Shown: piece by piece, positions 55,511-64,000 of the stretch
How positions within the stretch are numbered: the first letter of the stretch is position 1
How the letters are laid out: every line of letters begins with the position of its first letter
Source of the DNA: Tetmemena sp. SeJ-2015
Lineage: Eukaryota > Ciliophora > Spirotrichea > Sporadotrichida > Oxytrichidae
NCBI GenBank assembly: GCA_027382625.1
Contig: JAJKFJ010022777.1
Coordinates: 124,001 to 188,000 of the forward strand
DNA length: 64,000 nucleotides
Reading direction: 5' to 3'
The notes under the pieces: generated by a model
Told to the model about the DNA's origin: nothing
The model's input: the letters and a program-made list of their open reading frames with translations, nothing else
Databases searched by the model: none
Program-made: the position numbers and the translations under genes

Positions 55511-57780
55511 TATCATTGAGTGAAAATCTTATATATTTAAACTATTAATTAAATGCGTATTTATTTAATAAGCAAATTTAAAAATCATATTATTAAATAT
55601 AATTTATTTTTAAACTAAGATTCAAATTTATCTGCTTTAAATTGTTATTTAATCTTCTTAGTTACCACTAAATTTCAATTCATTATCTAAATGTAATTTT
55701 TAATAGAAATTAAATTAAAAAGTTTAGTAAATAAAATCAGTGAATTCAATAAAATAATTTCATTTCTCTTAATAATAAATTAATGGATTATGAATTAGAA
55801 ATAAAATAGATATATCAGCTTTAGAAGGACTTTATTACAATTTTGATCAAATTAATTCATTCAAAAATATTCCTTTATTTTACATTAAATAATTAAAACA
55901 TTTTTACTATTTAAATACTCTTTCATAATCCTATATAAAAATAAATAGGAACTTTCCTTTATTTTAATAAATTAATTTTATTCTTCATTATAAAAATATT
56001 TTTTTAATTTAATTTATAAAATTAAAGAAGACATGTTTTTAAATGCACTTTAGAAATAATAGATAATTAAACTTAAGATCAGCCCCAAAAATCGTTAAAA
56101 TGAATTCCAAGATACTTCGATAAAAATATCTAATTGTTTAATGTTATTTAAATGGTATATTTATGACTCGGTTATATATAGAGACTTAAATAAGCATTTA
56201 TTGACAATCTCATTTATTTCTAAGATTTTGCTATTTTTCAAATACTCTTTAAATAATTGCATTAACAATTTATTGCTTCCTGGCTTAAAAATTTATTTAA
56301 GAGACATTGATTATATTGAATGTTTAAATTTATTAATTTGGAAACAAAATATTCAAAAAGTATTCATTTAAAAATTCTAAACTTCATATTTTGAGCGCAA
56401 TTATTATTGCTGCCTACTTTTAATGTAAAGCCATTATTCTCTCTCAATTCATTTAAATGAAAGTCACTAATTAAATTTAAAGAATGTTTAAATAAATTTA
56501 TATAAATTCGTATTTGATCCTTATTTATTTAAAAATATATTACAATTATCTTTTGTTAGGAGCATAAGCATAAACTTCAGTTTACTACAACGATGCGAAT
56601 ACAAATTACTTCTAAGTTTATTTATTTTAAATCACTAATGGAATTTTGTATATTTGTAGTTTAAATAGTTAATTTTATATTAAGCGTGGGGCTTTGATTT
56701 CACTGATTTAGGAGTCAATAATCTAGTTTTCTCTGTTAACTTAATAATATATGTTCATTAATATGAAAGTTAGTGTTCTTCATTAAAAATTTAGAACAAT
56801 ACAAATAAAATCTATATTAAATTATCATTAAATATCTTTTATTTTGCAAATATTAAATTATATTAAATTATCTAAGTTATCTCATTTATATAAGCTATTC
56901 TTTCTATAAAAAATAGAATTTTAAATAACCTTATTATAAAAATTGTACAGAAATAAAGTATAATAATTTATAAACGTATGGTGGAAGCCACTTGCTGCTA
57001 CTCAAAGCACAACTTTGCTCACAGTTTATTAAATATAATAATTTAAGCTCAATGACATTAAATTTATTGTAATTTATTTAATATCTCACTAATATATATT
57101 TATTTATTTGTTTGTGGATCATAGATTCTCCAAGTTGATCATGATTTTAATTAAATTAATGACAGAAACCTAGCAATCAATCAAAACTACAAAAATGTTT
57201 AAAATTGAATTTTATTTTATTTAAGTCCTACTTTAAGCATTAATAAGAACTAATCTCAAATCTATTTCGAGTTATGAAGAGAATTAAATTAAGGTGTTTC
57301 TTATAAAAGAAATGATGAATAAAAATACTTTTATCCAAATTTTAAAGCAAATTCCATTTGTCATTATGCAAAAAAATCATTTATAAAATTAATTATGAAA
57401 TCTTCATATATACTTTCATCATATAAAATACTTCTCTAAGTTAATTTGGTCTTTATTTATATTAATTTATTTAATAAGCGAGAATTTTAAAATTAGATTT
57501 CTCCAATATGCAAAGAGTAAAATTTCTTTAACTATAATTTGTTTTAAGTTTATTATTTTTAACCAGAATTTAATATATTAATTCGATTATTTTTTATTAT
57601 AAATAAAAGTAATTACATCAGAGATAATGTATATTAATTAACTTTTATTATTAATTTGAATTTTGGGTTTAAATTTCAAAGTTGCTTTGATTAACTACGC
57701 TACTACTGCAGGAGCTGCTCCTCTTTAATCAGGATTATTGCAATAAAAAAATATATTTATAATTGAATAAATTAATAAAT
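55511..57780. other. AT-rich region, no gene recognised
   Basis: Long A/T-rich stretch after gene B. The frame at 56141-56371 (plus) is open but Ile/Asn/Leu-rich without motifs. A short GC-richer island near 57690-57730 reads NYATTAGAAPLQSGLL on the plus strand and is not assigned. Confidence 0.45.
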
Positions 57781-57789
57781 TATATCTGC

Positions 57790-58700
57790 GAGCCTTATAG
57801 TGGCTGAAAATCAGGTCTCTATGTCATAAAAAAACCGTTAAACATATCATCCAATATCCTTTGCCTGAACTACTGATCCTTGCGGTAATTTAGTTTGGCA
57901 ATCCATTGGTTGACGTTGCATACTTATATGAAAAACAAAGATTAGAGTGGCAGTCCTTGCAAAGAAAATTATAGCACTCGCTTGATTGATAAATAAAGTT
58001 ATCAGTCTCCCTCTGACTCTCTGAGAAGTTGTGTGGTGAAACCTATAAGTAACTCAAAAGCTTTTTAAATCTGAAGGCCATCACCATTTCGTTGAATAAA
58101 AAAAGAATGGATGAAGTTTGATAATTTTTCCAAAGAGTTTTTACAAATTATTAATAATATTTCTATTAGGAGTGTGAAAATAATTGAATTTTGGTATTTA
58201 TAAAGCGTAGCGACTAAGGTAGTGTAAGCTGATGAATTTATGTCTAGGATTATTCTTCATATGGGTATTAATCCCGTTAAGGATTATTAAATTTTTATAG
58301 TCAATATAATTATATTAATTTTTTAAATCCAAAATCAGATGAGAGATAAAGATTTGAATATCTTTATAAATAAAAATTTATAGAGAGAGCTTTTGAAAAG
58401 AAAAAAAAAAAGTTACAAAAATAAATTTACTCATTCAAAGCTGCATCATTGATATTGCAGAGATGGCAATTTATATCATGTACAAAATCTAAATTAGTGG
58501 CAATGTTTTATCTCAACTCCTAGTAGATATATGTTGTTAAATATAATTTCCAAAATTTGATTATATATGTCATAGACAAAACTGCTGCAGGTTCTTGGCA
58601 AACATATCCAGCCAGAGTAAGTAGTCTTATTTATAAAAATAAAACTATTCAAAAATGCCTTCGGTTTTATCATTTTGAATAATTTAGAGTGTGTCAAACT
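57790..58700 (-). CDS. Cys-rich coding segments of an unidentified gene
   Basis: Minus-strand blocks: 57850-58045 reads VSPHNFSESQRETDNFIYQS and then ECYNFLCKDCHSNLCFSYK, with C-x4-C-x2-C-x4-C spacing. 58440-58500 reads VHDINCHLCNINDAALNE. 58560-58680 contains SGWICLPRTCSSFVYD or, in another frame, LAGYVCQEPAAVLSMTY. These resemble Cys-rich repeats of ciliate surface proteins but are too short to name. AT-rich gaps between them are probably IESs. Orientation is inferred from the Cys spacing. Confidence 0.4.
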
Positions 58701-59029
58701 TCATCATTGCTCTATAATTAAAGAACTAAGTTTCCAAATAAAAGGATTTACTAAATTTATCATTATTCTTTTTAAATTATATACTTTATTCTAGAATATA
58801 TTCCAACAAATTTAATCATAAATTTAAAAGCAAATAAATAATTGAGAGTTTTAAACTCTGTAATTTTATTGATTATCTGAGCTTTTAAATTAATTGCTCA
58901 GACCGTGACTGTATTTACAGCAGTTAAAAAGTAAAATATTTTCTTAAATCAATGAGAAAATGTGAATATTATTTAAATTGAAAGTTTGACTAAACTTATT
59001 TAATTTATCATATCTTGTAACCTTTTTTT

Positions 59030-62000
59030 TACACTTTAATGGAGAGAACTTCTTTTTTTCAAATCCTAACTCATCATAATCATTTATGTCAATGGGAATC
59101 TATGATCACTACTTAGTCCAAAAACAGATCATATCATTCCTATGTAGTAACTTATTAGCTCCTGTTCTAATTCAAAAAGAATAAATGCTAATGTAGATAA
59201 GTTAAATTATCATGCCAAATTTTAGGAGATTCGAAATTTTGAAATAAAAGCTTAACAAGTCACTGCAAATATAGATTATACTGAAGAATTTTGAGTGCAT
59301 TAAGTTAGTTGTAAATTATTTTTAAGTAAATGATTATGCTTTCAAGTAGGTAGTTTCACTCTTAAAATTATTAATTATTTCAAGAGACATACTTATAATT
59401 AACCTCATTTGAATATAATCTCGATTTCATTATACCTGTTTCCTTTATATTTGAATTGTAAGTTAAATTTATAGAATATTTTATATTAAGAAGTTAACCT
59501 GCTGAGGGATTTCACCCTTTACCAGGTGGCCTTATCAAGTGCAGAAATCAAATCAGTTATGTTTGAGTAATTATTCTCTATGTTCTAAATCTATTATGTT
59601 TAGAGTAGGAAATGTCAAGACACGCCTTGATTCAGTTCTCAGATAAAATAAAAGCCACAATCTGGCATAATATTTTAATTAGCCTTCATTTACTATAAGT
59701 TGGAGTATAACAATCCCAACTCTGAATATTGATAGAAAGTAAACGACATTTAGGCATATTTGAATAAATATTTGATTTATAATTCGATTACAGTTTATGG
59801 GGAAATCACCAAAGAGGTAGCTAGATAACTTTCAAAGCCGACCCAGATATGGAAGTGCAAATAAATCAAGTTATTAACAATATTACTGACCCATAATTTA
59901 ATATTTATAGTGGATTGTACTCTCTAACAAATTCTTTTAATAAATATAATTTAAATGCGCCACAGATATAGTATTCAATAGAATGTATTCAAATTAAGAT
60001 TTATAGCTAAAATAAAATAACACATATTTAATATTTTCAAGCTTGATATCTCTTGGATAAAACTTATTCCTCTCAAAGCAAGGCATTAGCTCTACTAAAC
60101 TATTTAGAGATCATTCCTGATAAGGAAATTTGAAATGATGTTAAATCTTAATTAAATCAGCAAGTAAAATAAGTCATAGGACAAACTTAAGAAATTACTC
60201 AATATACATGACGTTATTGTTTTTCGTTTTATTTAATTTGCAAAAGAAATCATTCTCTATAGGAAACAAACTTATTAAACTCTTTAATCGAAAACGATCC
60301 AAAAAAAATTAGAAAAAAATGATTATTGATTAGCCCGTCTGGAGCAATTAGCTAGGATTGAAACTATGAAATTAAAATCTGCCTTTTAAATGAAAAATGA
60401 AAGCAATATTTCGAAAAATCTGAGTTTAAACTATTATACCAAGTCATAATCAATACCTTTTAAACAAAGTTTAAAAATACTTTTAAGTTTGAAAGCAAAA
60501 TAAATTATGTTATATGAAAATAACTGCTTTTTTAAATGATTTAAAATGTTGCAATTAAAAACATTCTATAGTATTAAGGCCTGTGTTTCCAATTTAGCTA
60601 ACCTCATTCAGCGTAGAGTTTTGGGTAAAAATACTCATAACACCAAGCAACTTATTCATAACAAAATAATTAACTCTTTTCTTTATTAAAACCTTATTTA
60701 TAGATTTAATATTATTATTGAATGGCATATTCTTCTCTATTAAATCAGTTATAATTTAAGCCTCAAACTTCATATGGGATTAATTTTATTAAATATAACT
60801 ACCTCTTTTTCTTATAACATACTTTTTTAGTAATAATCATTTTAAGAGATGATAGCCTTATTGCAGGTAGCAATCCTCAAGAATCTGAAAACTTTTAAAT
60901 CAAAATACCCCTAGGCAATTAAGTTTCTGTCAATCTAATAAATAAATATATAAACTCATAAATATTATCTCTATGGAGCTACCTATATTTAAAACTCAGT
61001 TTTCACTTTTGCTGTAAATTTGCCAAAAGATTCCACTGTTGCTTGGAAAAATATACACATGAGTTATAAAAATAGCTCTAATATTATTTAATGGAGCTTT
61101 GACTATCAAAGATAGGATCTTTTTATCCAAGTTTAAGATGAAGTATAAAGAAAATCATTCAGTTCATTGACATTTGTTCCATTCATAAAGTTAATAAATA
61201 TTTTATTGGCTCATTCTAATTCAATGAAAAGATTTTCATTTAGAGAAGCTCAACTGCATTTAAATATATAATTTAATTGCATAGTTTTACCTGACAGAGT
61301 TGCGCATATGGTATTTATTTATGGTAGTTTAGGAGAGATCTCTAAGAAATAAGATACTATTCACAAGTAGACTTCACTGGGTAGTACCCTCCTCATTTAA
61401 TAGGCTACTGGAAATTCAAGCCATACAAAGACAACATGTGGCTTAGAGATGACTCCCTTAATCCACAATACTCATAACAACCAGGCCCTCTAAATTTTGA
61501 AGTTTAAGGAAGAGATATCACTTGGTGCACTAATGCAAACGAGCTTTATAACTCCACTATCAACAAATGCGTTGATCCAAATTTTGTATCATATTACATT
61601 TTTAGAGATTCATAATTGATTAGGGAGACATTAATGCTTAAAATATTTATTTTTCTATAAATACTAATAGTTTTAAAGATAAAATAGCATTAGTTCTTAC
61701 TACGTTGACTCTGGCGCTGATTAAATTATATTTAAAATAACAATCTTATGAATTTTTGCTGCTCCTGCACTTGAGCTGTCTACTCTTAATTTAGGGAGGA
61801 AAGATTTCATTTTATATTTACTATATTTTAATTAGAATTAGAGAAAATATATTGACTTAATTTATTTTGGAAGAAATAATATAATAATTATAACATTTAT
61901 ACTTTAGGAATAATAATTAAGTTTTCTTTATCGTCGAGTTTAAGAATTAATCTTATTTTTAATTAATAAATTACCCAAACTATTTTTTAAAGGGAGTTTT

Positions 62001-64000
62001 TAAAGCTATAAGAATTAAATATAAAATTTCATTACTACATTATAAGCAAATATAAAGCTATCAATCATTATTTATTATTAATAAATAATATTGGAATTAT
62101 TATCAGCTTAAAAGCTGAATTTATCATATAATTTATTTTTTTTTTTAAATTTATTGTAACGAATAATATTTTGATTTTTATTCGTTTTTTAAAGAATTTT
62201 CATTAGCTTGAATTATCAATCTAAGCAATAAATTGTGATTTAATAATTGATGAGCAATCGAATTTATTCTCTTCAGTTAAAATATATGGTAGTAATTTAA
62301 TGTGGAATTTGAGTTATTTAATGGTGTATATTTCACTCTTGAGTTTTGGTTTAAAGCAAACACTAGAGCTCTGTTGCTTGTGAATACTCCCTATTATAAT
62401 ATACCACGTACCATTTTATCATTGCTCCTTAAACATTGACTATAGTTTACGATTAAATTTTCAGTGGCAATAACTTTGATAACACAACCTATTCGTCTAG
62501 AGTAAGCTATTAATTACAGTTAACTTACATATTAAGGTCCCATTTAAAAATGCAACATGGTTTAAGTTTTAACTATCAAATCTTATTCAAAGTGCGAACT
62601 ATTAATCAAATCTTTTTCAAAATTCAGTCTGTTTTAATAAGTAAAAGGTTAATTCTAATGAAAGATCCTTAATCTAGCTATTTCTATAGTCAATCAAAAT
62701 TAATAAGGGTTTATTCAATTATCATCTTCTTCTTATTACATCTTTCTTTAATAAAAAAATGAAATTAGCACTAGGTTCATAAAATTTCAATATTAGAGTT
62801 TCATGATATTATATAGCTTTTAATCTGATTTAAGAACTATCACACACAAATTGCAATAATTTAAAAATTTTAGAAGTTTAGATTCTATTGAATACTAAAA
62901 TTATATATAAATTCGGACATACTTCAACTGCAATTTATAATTAATTTAGATTAAATTTTCAGCAATATTTTTTTAATGAAATATTTTTTTTTTTCTCATT
63001 TATTCTAAAATTTTGGAAATATTTTTACGTAATTAAAAAAAGGAATTAATTTAAATATAAATATTATTAATAGAATTAAAAAAAAAGAGTTTAATGAAAG
63101 TATTTTTAGGTGGTATGGGATGAATGCTATGAAAGGCGGTCTAATCACATAACTTTTGCTATTCTCTCATTAATTGAAATCTATCATAAATTTAAGATAA
63201 ATAATCTGAACCAAAAATTGATAATGCTTTTTAACAAAGTTACTCTATGTATAAAAATAGATTGTATTGTTGAGCTTGGCCCCCGATCTGATGAAGAGGA
63301 CAATTTTGATGCGATTTGGAGAGTACATTTATTCTATGTTTAATCCAATAATTTCTACTCTGTAATTGATTTGAAGATGTAATAGCTATTATAGTTTAGT
63401 ATAAGCTTAGCTCCTTGTCCCATTTATAGAATAAATCCTTACAACTCAACAGTAGATGACCACACACTCTCTATTCTGAGTAGATTTACTGATAGAGTTT
63501 ATGTAAAAAATCTTAATTTTATATCATTTATAATGAGAGAATTCAAAACAAATTCAGAAGAAAAATAATTATATTTAAGAAAATTCAAAAATAATAACCA
63601 AAATCAAAATTTATTATGGACAAATCTTAATTTAATATAATAAAATAAGTATGTTACTTATTATTTAACTAAAGTTTATCTTTGCAATTTAAGTAAAATT
63701 GAGTTTCGATTATATATAGTTCAGTTTTATTTTAAACGATTAGTAAATTAAATTATGTAAGAGAGGCAAGAGTTTGGGCAGATGTAGGGCAAGCTAAATT
63801 ATAAAATTTAATTTAAAGATAATTTAATTCGTTATTATCTTCTTCTATTAATATAAGTTTGAAATTTTAATAAAAAATTAATAAAATAATTTGAAGAAAA
63901 AAATATAAATAATGATTGTAAACTTATAATAAGTTATAAAGCGGACGACTGGCTTTTGGATTCATTTTATAGGACTAAAATTATTTATAAGTTAATTTTT
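59030..64000 (+). CDS. Large LamG-like surface protein, 3' end beyond window
   Basis: Plus-strand MDSs separated by AT-rich gaps. Segments: 59850-60000 (NQVINNITDPQFNIYSGLYS), 60040-60130 (LLDKTYSSQSKALALLNYLE), 60850-60960 (DSLIAGSNPQESENFQIKIP), 61000-61170 (NLPKDSTVAWKNIHMSYKN), 61330-61600 (FTGQYPPHLIGYWKFKPYKD, then GRDITWCTNANELYNSTINK), 62325-62420 (YFTLEFWFKANTRALLLVN) and 63108-63340 (VVWDECYERRSNHITFAIL). EFWFKA, LIGYWKF and the Trp-rich strands match the LamG-like pieces at 39 and 46 kb. It is a probable extracellular protein of the same family. Start, IES limits and C-terminus are not resolved. Confidence 0.6.

Noticed and set aside
1..64000. Scrambled or inverted MDS order
   Set aside because: Every junction that could be verified is collinear and same-strand; no inverted MDS was found in the cyclins or the transporter.
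1..64000. CRISPR arrays, bacterial operons, rRNA or tRNA genes
   Set aside because: No regularly spaced repeats, no bacterial-style gene packing, and no rRNA or tRNA motif was noticed; the sequence is eukaryotic with a ciliate code.

Overview
The window looks like germline (micronuclear) DNA of a ciliate, most likely a hypotrich/stichotrich spirotrich such as Oxytricha, Stylonychia or a relative. Two things show this. First, conserved protein segments only read through if TAA and TAG are glutamine and TGA is the stop, for example after the Walker B motif of the ABC transporter near 13.5 kb. Second, the genes are cut by short AT-rich inserts that are neither coding nor GT-AG introns. Each insert is flanked by a direct repeat of about 3-20 bp, and removing the insert plus one repeat copy restores the frame. 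These are internal eliminated sequences (IESs) with pointers between macronuclear-destined segments (MDSs). All MDSs I could follow are collinear and in one orientation, so I see no scrambling. Ordinary GT-AG introns of 32-45 nt also occur.

Layout. 0-9 kb: two interrupted cyclin genes on the minus strand (gene 1 runs off the left edge), with a 588-bp inverted-repeat element just past the stop of gene 2. 9.9-16.3 kb: a complete ABCA-type full transporter, minus strand, with at least eleven IESs and two clear introns. 16.8-23.35 kb: two more minus-strand cyclin genes. 24.1-32.1 kb: a large minus-strand cell-surface protein gene (LamG-like domains, then Cys-rich furin-like repeats, then several membrane spans). 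32.4-35.4 kb: AT-rich DNA without visible genes. 35.5-39.9 kb (+) and 45.5-47.4 kb (-): two relatives of that surface protein, represented mainly by LamG-like parts; a third relative lies at 59-64 kb (+) and runs off the right edge. 40.62-42.51 kb: a GC-richer transposon-like element with perfect 79-bp terminal inverted repeats and a 358-codon ORF written in the ciliate code. 43.6-45.0 kb: homopolymer-dominated sequence that is probably unreliable. 47.7-55.5 kb: two large divergent genes of unknown function, 135 bp apart. 55.5-59 kb: AT-rich DNA with a few Cys-rich coding segments.

The genes do not form one pathway. They are separate loci (cyclins, lipid-type transporter, surface proteins, unknown proteins) embedded in germline-limited DNA. 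Recurrent features are the cyclin paralogues sharing IES positions, the LamG paralogues in both orientations, and the two inverted-repeat elements. Several conserved frames are broken by an apparent single missing base, which suggests residual indel errors in the assembly. MDS limits are by eye, and gene ends outside recognisable domains are approximate.
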